A DNA stretch of 64,000 nt from Gracilariopsis chorda (lineage: Eukaryota > Rhodophyta > Florideophyceae > Gracilariales > Gracilariaceae), in assembly GCA_003194525.1 (NCBI GenBank), contig NBIV01000026.1, positions 186,001 to 250,000 of the forward strand. Reading direction: 5' to 3'. Below are positions 43,749 to 54,535 of this stretch, piece after piece. The notes beneath the pieces are model-generated. The model did no database searches, was not told the DNA's origin, and was given only the letters and a program-made list of their open reading frames with translations. Every line of letters starts with the position of its first letter. Within the stretch, counting starts at the first letter, position 1. The translations under genes were made by a program, and so were the position numbers.

Positions 43749-45900
43749 CTAGTTTTTCGAGGAGGAGTTGACCGAACTCAGTGTCACCATCCCATGGTGA
43801 GAACTAAAATTAATCCCATTCGTGGGTATGACCGCATCCACCAGTTGATCAGGACTGGGCCTAACCACTGGAATATCCTTTCGTGCAAGTGTGGCGTTAG
43901 CGAGTAATGCTTTCAACTCTTCATATAAAGTACTCGGCACTAGGGCCCGATCAGCTTGGGTCAGCGTTTCGTAATTCGTGATAAACTTGGGCACCTCCTG
44001 GTGTCAAGTCATATTTAGGGGCGATATGACCATGATGGTAACATCTATGGCAGATAGCCAGTGCTGCTTTATCGTGTTTAAGATGGCTCTCCATTTGACG
44101 TTGCGGTTTCGGTACGACCTATCCAGGGCGAGTAACATGGGATCCATTGGACGCATGAGTTAGTAGAGTGGCCTGCATTTGTGCCGCACTGGCGTACAAA
44201 GCGGGATGTTCTCCCGAAATTGGGGCCGATGTGGACGGCAACTGCGTAGTCCCAAGCGAATCATAGCGACTTTTAGCGTACTGGACGTTATCCATATCCG
44301 CGTTTGCGGTTCTGTCCTGGTGCAAAGATATCGATTGTGGCGTTCCTTCAAATAGAGACCTCCCGCCGACTGGGGTTTTGGTTGACTCTGTGCATGGTGA
44401 GTTTCTAACTCAGTCTTGGCATAATGGATCGCTTCAAGGTATGAAATCTTCTTTTTATCCTCACTATTTCGCCCGACGAGCGCACGTATTGCTGGATCCA
44501 ATCCATCAAAGACCATTGTACACTGCTCCTGTGCAGAATGCATATTACCAGAATGGTGAAACGCTTTGTTCAAGCCGGTTGAATAGACCGTTTCGGTTTC
44601 ACCAGGCTTCTGTTTCGTATTTCATAGCGCGAGCATCACGGTTTGGATGGCGTTCCTCGTAGCGTATGACCTGAGAAGGTAATGAACTGCTTCCGGTAAG
44701 CACATTACTTCTCTTTCCGATATTCTCGAGATTCCTCGAACGGAATTGAACTGATCTTCAGCCATACCCGTTAAGGGTAACGGGAGATACGCTTGGTTTC
44801 ACTCATGCAAAGTAAGTCAGCCTCTTGAACGAACCTTGCCTGGAATTCAAGCACCAGGATTGGATGATCTCCTGAGAAACGACTTGATTGAAGAGTATTA
44901 TTCATGCGTTTCATGAAATCCCTAACCTTGCTGGTACCTCGTACAGACCGAGTAGATAAGGAATCATCCAATCGATAATAGCGATACGATAACAATTTCC
45001 GTTAAAGCGGATTCGTAGGCTTTAACTCCTTGATTCCCAGGTGACGTCTACCTTTCTCGCTAGAGCGAATGATTTCCTGAGTATTATAAGTGGCCTTATA
45101 CTTCGTCGCACGGTACGTCCTGCGTTCGTCATCGGAATGCAATGATTCCGATGAGGAATCCGTTGGGCGGCGATCGCAGTCAGAATCTGACGAACCCGAA
45201 TCAATTTAGTAAACATCCTTTTTGGATTCATGAGCCTGTGGCTTGTTCGAGCACCGAGTAGAATCGAGAGAGACGACTTCGCTTTCCGCTTCTGCGGACG
45301 CTTCTGCATCCATACGGATGGCCGCTTCCAGCGTATCCAAACGAACGTGCACAACTTCTAATGCCACCTAAACGTCAGTGCCAAACTTGTTGTACTCCTT
45401 GAAAAGGGTATCTGTGGCACCTAAATATTCTAAAATGGAGTTTACGCCTTGACATAACAGTCGGATATGTCCCGAAACATCCAAAACTTGGGCAATTTAT
45501 GCTTTTTGACGAAGTTCGTTTACCTCTTCGAGAAGAGCCACATGAGCCACTTTAGAGACGTGTATCATCGACTCCAGTGTAGCAACCTCAGCTGATTTCA
45601 TACGAGAATAAGGCGCAGACGGCAACTCAACCACTGGGGTGGTATCCCCCGGGTTACAGCCTGTGGAGCAGATGCAAACGATGGCGTTCTTCGTGCGTTC
45701 CGACCAACTTCATTGTTGTCCAAACGTTTCGGAACGGATGTCCGCGTGTGCGGTGCAAACTGCGGGGGTATACCAACTGCATTGCTAGAACTAGTGATAG
45801 AATTGGGGGCCAGTGGCCACATACTGCACGCCAGCCAACCGATTGTTCGGAACATCAATGAACTCGAATCAGAGGTTTCCGAAGAACTGGGGCGACACAA
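43749..45900 (-). pseudogene. Element C gag relic
   Basis: Segments homologous to B gag in order: LSYRYYRLDDS with FSGDHPILVLEFQARFVQEAD (44995-44771), then AFHHSGNMHSAQEQCTMVF with LDPAIRALVGRNSEDKK (44573-44400), then the ITNYETLTQADRALVP block (about 43990-43940). The 5' end (45400-45900) is poorly conserved. Several frameshifts. Confidence 0.7.
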
Positions 45901-45998
45901 CGACCTTGAAAAATTCTCCTAAAGAACTAGAACAGCACAGAAATGCAGAATTGATCAAACCAAGTATAGGTGAACCGATTCTAGGTTGGGAGAACATC

Positions 45999-46027
45999 TG
46001 TGGAGCAATATCGCAAGGCGGGAAATC
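45999..46027 (-). repeat. 29-bp remnant of element C 5' LTR
   Basis: TGTGGAGCAATATCGCAAGG... resembles the corresponding LTR edge at 30853 and is cut off exactly where element B's LTR starts at 46028. It is followed (rightward) by AAATC, the possible target duplication of B. Confidence 0.6.
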
Positions 46028-46930
46028 TGAAGTGCAATACCCGCAAGCGGGACAACACACGAAGACGTTCGGAATCTTCCCCTCTGGAGGGTAACACAGC
46101 GAACGGAGCCTCTCCGGATGAGCACGACGAAGTTGGGTTGTAAAGCCGAGGCTCACCCTCACGCCAAGCGGGGAGAGTTGAAACGGTAGGATTAGGATCA
46201 CCACGAATGGGAAAACAGCCCTTCCAAGGACTACGAGTCCACGTAAGTGGGGGAAGACGTCACGGGATACCGGCACGAGAGACACGCGTCAGCGGTGACG
46301 AGCAACCACACAAAGGGGTAGGAACCACGAGAGTGGGGTAAGGGAAATACGGGGGATGCCCAATTGGGGGCGACGGGGGTGTGGGCCAACGGGACCACGA
46401 AAAAAAGGTACAAAGGAACCCTGTACAGGGGCGAGAACACGGCGGTGGTGAATTAAGTGACAAGTGCCCAAGGCAGTGATACTCCTAGTGACGCAGGGTG
46501 GATAGGTCTACCGTTAGTAACGCGGCTTTACCTCCGAGGAGTGTAGAAGACTCGCGAAAGCGGAAAAGACTTAGAGCCAAGAACCCTGGTTGGGGAAGTT
46601 TACTCAGTGTCAGGGCGAGGTCGCCGAGCCACTATATAGTGTAGTAATCTCCCTACTGTAGCGTAGATAAATAATAAATAATAAATATAAGTTAACTAAA
46701 TGTCCACACCGTGGTGCCAACCTCCTCTTGACTATCCGTGTCACACGTGGTCCACTCACGCCTTGGGCGGCACACGGCGCATGCACAGGTGTGCACCTGG
46801 CGCACAGCGCGGATCCGCTGAGGGCTGAGACACCCGCTAATAGCGGTAGTAATCATAAACACGCGAAAGCGGCAAAAACACCAAGTCCACAGGGCATCGC
46901 TGAGTCTTCCTCCTTGAGGATTGCACTTCA
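46028..46930 (-). repeat. 3' LTR of element B (903 bp)
   Basis: Plus-strand edges TGAAGTGCAATA and ATTGCACTTCA. It matches the 5' LTR except for at least eight substitutions, for example at the outer TGAAG/TGTAG and at GTTCGGAA/GTTCGAAA. TATATAG sits near 46632-46640. Confidence 0.9.
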
Positions 46931-46942
46931 TATCCCCCTCCT
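46931..46942 (-). other. Polypurine tract of element B
   Basis: AGGAGGGGGATA on the minus strand directly abuts the 3' LTR; it primes plus-strand DNA synthesis in LTR elements. Elements A and C have purine tracts in the equivalent position. Confidence 0.7.
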
Positions 46943-46965
46943 GAGGTGCGAATAAGACATCCACG

Positions 46966-48770
46966 ATGGCGACGGAAGCACCGGGCAAGGTCCTTAAATG
47001 TAAGTCCGGTTCGGCGGTTCTCCATCCCACTCTGGGTAACGAGCACCTAGCTGCGAACAGCGAATCTGCGACCATCTCTTCCGAGGTTCTTTCAACAACA
47101 CAAACGCTTTCGCGGCCTTCTTCTCCGATTACTCGGCTTCCTTCATCTACGATGAACAACAACAACGGCAACACCGGCAGCAACACACCGTTACAGTACT
47201 TCTCTGGATTTCATTCCGTGCCTCTACCGCAAGCGGTCTCTCGACTCCGTCGCAACAAACAGGCGCAAATGCGAGTGTGGCTCCCACGGGAGGGTATCTT
47301 ATGGCAGCGTGGCCGTCGTAAGACATGCTGGTTGGGCTGCAGCCTTCGCAACATGCGATGACTGTCCGGTTGGCGCCGTGGTTCCACCCGACTGCGGTGT
47401 TCAATGATGCGCTTCTGGCGATGTATACCGATGGAAACGGAATGCTCCCGGGTGACGTTCCGGCAATCGTGACCACTTCGTGGGATTGGCGCAATCGCGT
47501 AGCGATACCCGTGCACACGGTAATCCGACGGGGTCGGGAATCAGCAGCTTCCGCGCACGCGGCGTTGGTCCTACTCGCTCATCAACGGCTTCGCCGGGCT
47601 CCCTTTGAGTATCCCATCCCCGATGGTATGGGCTTCGACATCGGATTGTATCGCACCCAAGGTGAAATGGGGTACCTCGACCGCCTCGCGGGTTTGGAAA
47701 CACTCTTGTGGAGAAGCATTCCCGCGGCGCGCCAAGACGCGGTGTGCTGGACACGACCGATCATTCGGGCTGAATTCCGCTATATGCGTCGCTTAGCGAG
47801 GGCCAACTTCTTGTCGATGATACGCTTTGAGCGGCGAGCACGGTCCCGATTCGGGTATTTGATTCCGTATCAGAACGTAGAAGTCGAACGCATCCGCGTG
47901 GTCAACCGACGGGGTCGGTACGTTCCGATTCCACCGTGGTGGTCGCATTTAGAAGCGTGCCGAGGTTGCTACATCGAGTTGCCTACCGTGATCACGTATT
48001 ACGGCTCATACCTCATCGAGGATCCTCAGTCTGGGCTCTGGTCCGTGGTGGTCACCGAATGGGCCGTCCGCACAGCGGCTTTCATCCTCTGGGAGGTTTA
48101 TGACCAGTACAGACAGTGGTTCATCCCGTTGCGGGTCCGTGCCGCCATCCGAGCGCTGGACTTACGAATCCCACTAGGTGGTGAGGCAAACGCTGAAGAA
48201 GTAGTGGGGCTCCTCGATTTAATCGACCAGGTTGACTGGGCTTCAGTTCCTCTAGAGCAGAGTGGGCGTACTGCCGGTAGCAGGATACAGGACCTGTCGC
48301 CAGGGCGTCGAACTACGCTCGCGGGTGAATTCATCTACTTCAAACCTTGGGAGGGGCATGAGATCTCCGCGGAGGAAGCGAACGAGCTCCGGTTTGCACC
48401 GAGATATATCCCCGAGGGGCATCCGACCGGTTTTGTTGACGCCGATGAGTACTACAACGTCTACGACAGTGAGGATCCGATGTTCGACAACGAGCCCAAC
48501 GAAGGTGCCGGTCACGCCGGGGCAGAGGGAGAACCATATGGTATGGATGCTCCCGGAGTTGCCCCTGCGAGTCAGCCGTCCAATCCGTCGGTCGGTCTTC
48601 CCACTGGTGGGTCCTCTACGCCAGGTGAGGCGAACGTGGCCCCTGCGGGTCAGGCTGCCGTGATCTCTCAGTTCCTCCGCCAAGTGGGGCTGGGAGGTAA
48701 CGAGGCCAGTGGCGATGTCACCGCGATGCGGGATGCTCTGATAGCCCGACTCCAGGGAAATAACCCTTAA
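46966..48770 (+). CDS. Opposite-strand ORF of chromovirus B (aORF)
   Basis: Transcription would run against gag-pol, starting 36 bp inside the 3' LTR, so that LTR or its edge would have to supply the promoter. An ATG at 46966 opens 132 codons; the frame 47325-48770 then encodes 481 residues. The sequence just upstream of 47325 in that frame (Ser/Thr/Gly-rich) is protein-like back to about 47200, broken by TAA 47319-47321, so one frameshift near 47200 and one stop probably separate a Ser/Thr-rich N terminus from the main body. The main body is rich in Arg, Trp and Tyr; blocks conserved with element C are CWTRPI, IRFERRARSR, FGYLIPY, LIDQVDWA, GEFIYFKPW and EGHPTGFV. The C-terminal 110 residues are Gly/Pro/Ala/Ser-rich. 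No signal peptide, membrane helix, zinc site or known domain is seen. Confidence 0.7.
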
Positions 48771-48984
48771 GGTGGGGGCAGTTCCAACCCGTAAGGGGGC
48801 GTGTTCCCTCACCATGGGGGTGCAACCTTGTGACGTAGTGTAGTCCTTCGACTAGTCGGTGTTCCATCGATCGTATCGAATAAAATCCAGGTCGCCTTGT
48901 GTTCCTTCTTCTTTCCTTTCCTTTCTTCCTTTCCAAACCACAACTCGATCCTTCATTTCCTTCCTTTCCACCGCAGTGGCTTGC

Positions 48985-49230
48985 TTATCCCACTTGGGCG
49001 TGTATCACCGATGCTGGGATTCCCGTTCGCGTTCTGCGATGATATGAAACCACTTTCGAACGTGGGAGGTGCTCTATCGGCTCATCCGAATCATATTCGG
49101 GCCCGAAACCGTACCAGCGTACGCGGTACTGGATGTAAACATCTGGATGGTAAGAATGTTCCACAATGTGGTCAACAACAAACTCCTGTTTGTAGACTTC
49201 CCGGCCTCGCTGTGTTCGCATTGTCGCGTC
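48985..49230 (-). CDS. Chromodomain at the C terminus of B pol
   Basis: The segment EFVVDHIVEH, then YRVRWYGFGPE, then EPIEHLPRSK, then YHRR is a chromodomain with its beta strands and C-terminal helix. The aromatic cage is only partly conserved. It lies in the same frame as the preceding linker but after an in-frame TAG (49231-49233), so in this copy it may not be translated with integrase. Chromodomain presence assigns the element to the chromovirus clade. Confidence 0.75.
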   Translation of the reverse strand, partial: DATMRTQRGREVYKQEFVVDHIVEHSYHPDVYIQYRVRWYGFGPEYDSDEPIEHLPRSKVVSYHRRTRTGIPASVIHAQVG

Positions 49231-51050
49231 CTACATGGCAGGCTCTACCACCACTGGTGGGTGTTGGACAGTCTTCCCCGGAAGGGGCATGGCTTGGTAC
49301 TGCCTGTCCATGCCCTTAGAGGGGTCATTAGCCGGTTTTCGGGTAGGTTCATCCGCTTCGCGGGCCTGGAGGTCCTCGGCACGGCCGGTTGCGTCGACCA
49401 CTTGATGGTGCGTATCGGGACCCTTGCTGTGGGTTAAAATATCCCGCTTCGTGGTTTCTTCACTCCTTGAGGGGGCGTCTATTGACGATACCCTTTTAGG
49501 GGCTTCTAACGCATCTGAAAGATGAGCATCTGGGTCGCGAACCACAGGTTTGTGTGTAGATATCCGTCTTGACGGAGGTGCTTCAGACGACGAAGTCGGT
49601 TGCGCCACGGTGCGTCGTACAGTACGCGTCGACTCGCCTCGGGCGGTAATTGGTGCCTTTGCCGTCCGTACGGTGTCCGGGTCACTTGCCGTTTGCAACG
49701 GATGGTCGAGGGTTGTCCGCGCCGTGTTGCGTTCCACCTCCTCACGTGAGGGCGGTTGCAACGGTACTGCCGGTGTGTTGTCTTGCTTCGGCGACGAAGT
49801 ATTTCCATCTTTGACGTGCTTTCTTTCCGGAGTGACCGGTGCGACTTCGGCGACACTGTCGGGATCAACCGAGACACTCGGAGTGAGTTCGCAACTGCGC
49901 GATGGTCCTAAACCAGAATCCAGCTTGCTGGTCGTTTTCATTCCGTCCTGTACGGTGTGCTTGCCCGGCCTGGCCGGTGTTTTCTGCCGTGCAGTAGGAG
50001 TTACCACGTCCGGTGTAGTCGGCTCAGAGGATCCCACGAGGGCCTGCTCTGCATTATCCAGCGTATCTGTTGTTGACGAACCGTGACCCACGGAATGCGG
50101 ATCAACGCTCGACGGCATAGCCGGTTCAGTATCGCGAACGCAAATAGTTCCTGCAACGATTTCACTTTGGCGAGAGACTTCCCACTGCGTGGTGCATTTT
50201 GACGACTAGAATCCCGGTGGGGAGTGCAATCTGGCGCAGATGCGGTAGAAATTCCTCGAGAGGGTTCAGCGGGAGCTGTAGCGCGCAAATGCGAAGATTG
50301 CACGTCCGTAGACGGAATTCTCGGTCCACTATTGTCCTTTTCGATGTGTCCGGAGGTCCGTGCACCACGGTTGTCATGACGTGACGAAGCGGTTTCAGTC
50401 TCTCGACGAGAGTTAGGGTTCTCCTCCCCCTCCTTAGATGGAGCGGCATGGGGAGTGGTAGAAGCGCCCAAACTGCGGGGATAGACACCGCGCGGTGGCG
50501 TTAGAGAAGAAAGGCCATTCGGGCCTGCGTCCGATAAGAACGGTATATCTGAGAGTCCCCTTGAAGGGTGTGGCAACACAGAAGGCCTGTTAACCACATA
50601 TGTGGGTTGTTCCACTGGTGTGTGTTGGTTCTCATCTTGGTAAGCAAGCTCTACGATAGGTGGCGGTGCCATAACAACGAGATCGCGGGAAATCCGCTCA
50701 TGAGTGTCGTTCATTTCCACCACTAAGGTGTCGTTATCCACTGATATGAACTTGTAGGGACCGTCCGCGACGGGTGAGAGCTTATGCAGTTTCTCCTTAT
50801 CAGGGTTCCAGTGCTCCTTACGGACGAAGACGTAGTCACCCTCCTTAATTGGCGGTGCTGTACCTCGTACACGAGAGTCAAAATCACGCTTGTACGCGGC
50901 CTGTGCTCGTGCCATGGAGCTCTGGGCGACCGGGATTAACTTCGTAAGCCTCGCTTTCCATCGTTGGCGATAATCCTTCACGGAAGGGAAGTTTGCAAGC
51001 GTAGGCTGGGGTTCCAAAGCTAAGGCGGGCGGATGACGCGAAAGTACCAA
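49231..51050 (-). pseudogene. B post-integrase domain and Ser/Pro-rich linker
   Basis: The frame 51050-50001 continues pol after a TAA and contains the integrase C-terminal fold (GDYVFVRKEHWNP, KLHKLSPVADGPYKF, DTLVVEMNDTHERISRD) and a Pro/Ser-rich tail with LPHPSRGLSD. A frame change between about 50118 and 50001 moves to a 295-codon linker rich in Thr, Pro, Arg and Asp, which ends at TAG 49231. Elements A and C share the first part well and the linker poorly, so the linker evolves fast. Confidence 0.7.
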
Positions 51051-51668
51051 TTAAAATGGAGTCAAACCCGTTGTATGGTGTACCTGTGTGTTATACGCAA
51101 ACGTCAAGGCGTCAGTGTACAGGTCCCATGTTTTGGGGTGATCAGCAACGTAAGAACGGAGAGAGGCTAACAGCGTTCGGTTAAACCGCTCGACTTGCCC
51201 ATTACACTGGGGGTGGTAGGTCGTTGTGAACAGATTCTTGATATCGAGAATCCGACACACGTCCTCAAAGAATCGCAATGCAAATTGCTTTCCGTTATCG
51301 GATAGAATGTTAACCGGTGGTCCGTAGACAAATACCCAATGAGTGGCGAAGGCTTGCGCCACCGCGAAAGCGGATATCTTCCGTAAAGGTACGGTGCGAA
51401 CCAACTTGGAGAAACGATCCGTGATAACGCGTAAAAACTTATGTCCACGCTTTGTGGTTAGCAGCGGTCCCAAGAGGTCAATTGCGACAAACTCGAGAGG
51501 GGCCCGTGCTGGGAATAACTTCAACTTCGTTGAGTGCTTCCGGAGTTTGACCCGGTTTTTGGCACACTCCGTGCATGACCGCACAGTCGCGTAGCAGTCC
51601 ACAGACATGGCTGGCCAATAGTACCTCCGTCGGAACGTGAGGTAAAGTTTCCGTCCACCGTCGTGTCA
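51051..51668 (-). pseudogene. B integrase with in-frame stops at both ends
   Basis: The frame equals that of the RT ORF. TGA 51668-51666 interrupts the zinc-binding HHCC region (HLSHYAKLG before it, RSCTECAKNR after it; the interrupted codon was probably CGA). The core follows with FVAIDLLGPL (first Asp), ILSDNGKQF (second Asp) and NGQVERFNRTLLASLRSY (Glu region). TAA 51053-51051 follows TTGLTPF; element A has a Glu codon there. The core residues are intact, so the damage is limited to the two stops. Confidence 0.8.
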
Positions 51669-54338
51669 ACCAAGTTTCGCATAGTGCGACAAGTGCAACA
51701 CTCTAGATTGTAGAGTATGCGGCACCACTACCTGTGGGGTTGTTTGAACCGTCCTGACGGGGTATCCAACATCATTCACCTCGAAAGGGAGTTGCGCACC
51801 GCCATTAAGTCGGGCGCGAATCTGAGTACAGAAGGGATCACCTTGTTGTTCTCTGACCATCTCTTCTGGGGGTATTGGCACGAAATTACCCGGTGGGGGT
51901 TTCTGAGCATCGTCCGAGACGAGTGGTGCGTCCAGTTCACCATCCGATTCCGGTTCTTCATCCGAGTTATCGGGTTCACGGTCCGGGTTCTCCGGTTCTC
52001 GACCGTTGACGACGAAGCAAGGAATGTCCTCGTCCCCAGCGTGTAGAGTTTCACCATCCGTGGGTAAACGCGACAACGCGTCCGCCTGAGCGTTCTTTGT
52101 GCCCTTCTTGTAGATCACCTCGAAGTCGAATTCCGCAAGGCGGAGCCTCCAACGCATTAAGCGGCCTGACGGTTCAGAGACTGTCATGAGCCATCGTAAT
52201 GACGAGTTATCCGTGTAAACGGTGAAGTGCACACCCATAAGATAGGGGCGGAGAGTGGAGAGTGCCCACACAACTGCAAGACACTCTTTCTCCGAGACGG
52301 AGTAATTCCGCTCGTGAACATTCAGTGAGCGTGACCAGTACCCAATAGGGGTTCGTTCTCCTTCGGGAGTTGTCTGAAAGAGAGCGCAACCTACTTGGTA
52401 GTCACTAGCATCCGTGTCTACGGTAAACGGTAGTCCGGGTTTCGGTAACGATAAGATCGGTGCTGATGTTACAGCCTCCTTGAGGGAGTTAAACGCCTTC
52501 GTCTCGACGGACGTAAAGGGTTCCAATTTCGGTGGTTGGCCTTTCCGCAAGAGCGCGTTCAAGGGTGCTGAGATATCCGCACAATTTGGGATCAACCGTC
52601 GATAGACGTTGACTAATCCTAGAAAGGAGCGTAGTTCCGTTTGAGTGGCGGGTTCCTTCGCTTGACGGAGCGACTTAACTCGAGCTTCCTCGATCATCAC
52701 ACGCCCAGGGCGGATTATGTGGCCCAGATACTTCACTGTATCTGTAAAGAACTCACATTTCCTCAACTTGAGAGTAACTCCAGCCTCACGTAGCGTGGTC
52801 ATGATATCTCTCACGTGTGTGAGGTGGTCATCCAGATTATCTGAGAATACTATGATATCGTCCAGGTAGACGAGGCATGTACGCCATTTGAAGCGAGCCA
52901 GTAGTATGTCGATAGCACGCTGGAAAGTAGCGGGAGCATTGGTCAAACCAAAATGCATCCGTTTGAAACGGTAGAGTCCGGAATGACAGACAAAAGTCGT
53001 CTTGTCGAGGTCCTGTTCCCTGACGGGCACCTGCCAGTATCCCCAATTGGCGTCTAGAGCCGTGAAAACGGTAGCATTTCCGAGTGAATCGATGTACTCA
53101 TCCATTCGTGGGATCGGGTACACATCCTTGATGGTTACGGCGTTCAGTCGACGGTAGTCGATGCAAAAGCGCCAGGATCCATCCGGTTTCGGAGCCAGTA
53201 CCACTGGGGTTGCCCACGGCGACTGAGCCGGTTCTATTACTCCAGCTCGGAGCATCTTTTCCACTTGGAATTTTTCCTCTTCTCGAGCTTTAGGGCCTGC
53301 CCTATAGGGGTGCTGAGCGATCGGCCTGGTATCAGGTAGCAAGTCCATCCGGTGTTCTGTTGTAGTAATCTCCCCTAGGGAGCCATCCCACATCGTGGTG
53401 AAATTCCGTAGCATCTCACGGAGACGTTCACGGTGCGATTCCGGCACATGACCGAGGTCAAGTTCCTCGAGTTCTTTCACGGGATCAATCCGGTCGTAAC
53501 TCGTTGGAACCGGCTTAGCATCCGAGCATTTCGTCATTTGGACGGCAGTGTCCTCCCCCTCCTTAGAGTGAACGAGACCGAGGACATCGGCGGCGGTCAT
53601 TCTCGTGGGAACCATCGCGGTGGGGTGGGGCATTACCGAACCAATGACTTGGTTTTTCACCAGTGACTGGGGCGTAGAGCCTAGATTGGCGACCAGCACG
53701 TTGAACGGTTTATCGGGCTCAATTTGAGCTACTCCATTCGCCACGGCGAGTTGATACCTATCATATAAGGATGAAAGGGGTTGAATTACTCGTAAACCGT
53801 GTTGACGGGAAGTGACTCGTACCCAAACTTGGGATTCCGGTAGAAGTTGGACAGACGCGGCAACGCGGAGCTTTGTAGAGTCCCGGGAAGCCGGTGGGGG
53901 TTCCTGCGCAGCAGGTAATGGAACGTGCTTCTTCGAGGCACGTCGTAGAGGACGACGTACGATCGAAACGGAGGAGCCGTCTTCCATTTCCACACGTCTT
54001 AGACGGGGCCTGATGGCATCGACGAATCTGTCACAGAAGTCGCATCCCAAGATCAAAGGGGCGGCAAGTTTCCGACAAACAATAAAGTTGAGTTTCATAA
54101 GAAAGGAGCCAAGGCGCAGGACCAGGTCGATTGTCCCAACCGTTGATAACAGGTTATCATTGGCATCCGCGACATCCGGTATCACGCCATGGCGGATCTG
54201 AGACTGCAACGACGGTGGCAGGAGCGACTCAATGATGAAGTTCGGGCCTGCACCTGTGTCCAAAACAGTGAGAACTCGCACCATAAACTGGGTGGAAAGG
54301 CCAAGGTCAGCATATACCTTGTAGTTTCTCTTGGCCAT
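51666..54338 (-). CDS. pol: B pol: protease, reverse transcriptase, RNase H
   Basis: 890 codons from ATG 54338. The aspartic protease starts at about residue 25 (VLDTGAGPNFI). Reverse transcriptase lies at about 330-500, with the LDANWGYWQVP block and the catalytic YLDDIIVFS. RNase H (about 600-730) has TVDTDASDYQVGCALF, SEKECLAVVWAL, TDNSSLRWLM and NAQADALSRLP. An acidic segment rich in Glu/Asp/Pro follows, then the start of the integrase zinc domain, cut by TGA at 51666. All catalytic residues of protease, RT and RNase H are present, so this part could still be active. Pol is not in the gag frame and begins 197 bp after gag ends. Confidence 0.9.
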   Translation of the reverse strand: MAKRNYKVYADLGLSTQFMVRVLTVLDTGAGPNFIIESLLPPSLQSQIRHGVIPDVADANDNLLSTVGTIDLVLRLGSFLMKLNFIVCRKLAAPLILGCDFCDRFVDAIRPRLRRVEMEDGSSVSIVRRPLRRASKKHVPLPAAQEPPPASRDSTKLRVAASVQLLPESQVWVRVTSRQHGLRVIQPLSSLYDRYQLAVANGVAQIEPDKPFNVLVANLGSTPQSLVKNQVIGSVMPHPTAMVPTRMTAADVLGLVHSKEGEDTAVQMTKCSDAKPVPTSYDRIDPVKELEELDLGHVPESHRERLREMLRNFTTMWDGSLGEITTTEHRMDLLPDTRPIAQHPYRAGPKAREEEKFQVEKMLRAGVIEPAQSPWATPVVLAPKPDGSWRFCIDYRRLNAVTIKDVYPIPRMDEYIDSLGNATVFTALDANWGYWQVPVREQDLDKTTFVCHSGLYRFKRMHFGLTNAPATFQRAIDILLARFKWRTCLVYLDDIIVFSDNLDDHLTHVRDIMTTLREAGVTLKLRKCEFFTDTVKYLGHIIRPGRVMIEEARVKSLRQAKEPATQTELRSFLGLVNVYRRLIPNCADISAPLNALLRKGQPPKLEPFTSVETKAFNSLKEAVTSAPILSLPKPGLPFTVDTDASDYQVGCALFQTTPEGERTPIGYWSRSLNVHERNYSVSEKECLAVVWALSTLRPYLMGVHFTVYTDNSSLRWLMTVSEPSGRLMRWRLRLAEFDFEVIYKKGTKNAQADALSRLPTDGETLHAGDEDIPCFVVNGREPENPDREPDNSDEEPESDGELDAPLVSDDAQKPPPGNFVPIPPEEMVREQQGDPFCTQIRARLNGGAQLPFEVNDVGYPVRTVQTTPQVVVPHTLQSRVLHLSHYAKLG

Positions 54339-54535
54339 TACCTAAAATCTGTCCGGGAACCGGTTGTTTCGAACACGTTTCCACGGTCGACGCAGAACAC
54401 TAAAGTGTTCAGAGCTCACGTCTGAGACGGCCTGTTTCCTAGTAAGGATTTTGACCGGGGAGCGAGGCAGTGACGCCTCGGGCGCCTTCAACCTCAACTC
54501 TGAGGGCGCCTCTCCCGTAGGGGAGACCCCCGAAA
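54339..54535 (-). promoter_or_regulatory. Conserved gag-pol spacer with stem-loops
   Basis: The spacer contains AACACTAAAGTGTT and a GGCGCC/CGCCTC-rich stem near 54468-54530. The element C counterpart (43629-43748 plus 39590-39675) keeps CTAGTAAGGAT, the CGCC stem, TAGGGGAGAC and GAGCTCACGT. Conservation in non-coding sequence between diverged subfamilies suggests that it controls pol expression, by internal initiation, splicing or a packaging function. Confidence 0.5.

Larger units (their letters stand above)
30853..46027 (-). mobile_element. Ty3/gypsy chromovirus C: old copy with nested insertion, 5' LTR truncated
   Basis: A minus-oriented element. The 3' LTR is 30853-31796; then (reading leftward along plus coordinates) come an opposite-strand ORF (31880-34156), chromodomain (34442-34660), post-integrase and integrase (35730-36745), RNase H/RT (about 37180-39050), protease (39305-39589), the gag-pol spacer, and gag (43749-45900). 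The spacer is split by a 3.94-kb insertion (39684-43620). Only the last 29 bp of its 5' LTR (45999-46027) remain before element B's LTR begins. The leader after it, CTCCCAACCTAGAATCGG, matches B's primer-binding region. Protein similarity to B is moderate (very roughly half of residues), so C belongs to a different subfamily. All frames carry many lesions. Confidence 0.8.

Noticed and set aside
46260-46471. Small frames of 60-69 codons in the B LTRs (repeated at 56968-57208)
   Set aside because: They occur identically in both LTRs, are nested in three frames, and lie in regulatory LTR sequence; no evidence of coding.
49550-50086. 178-codon plus-strand frame opposite B's pol linker
   Set aside because: Unlike the ORF at 46966-48770, I saw no conserved counterpart in element C; composition mirrors the Ser/Pro/Thr-rich sense linker.
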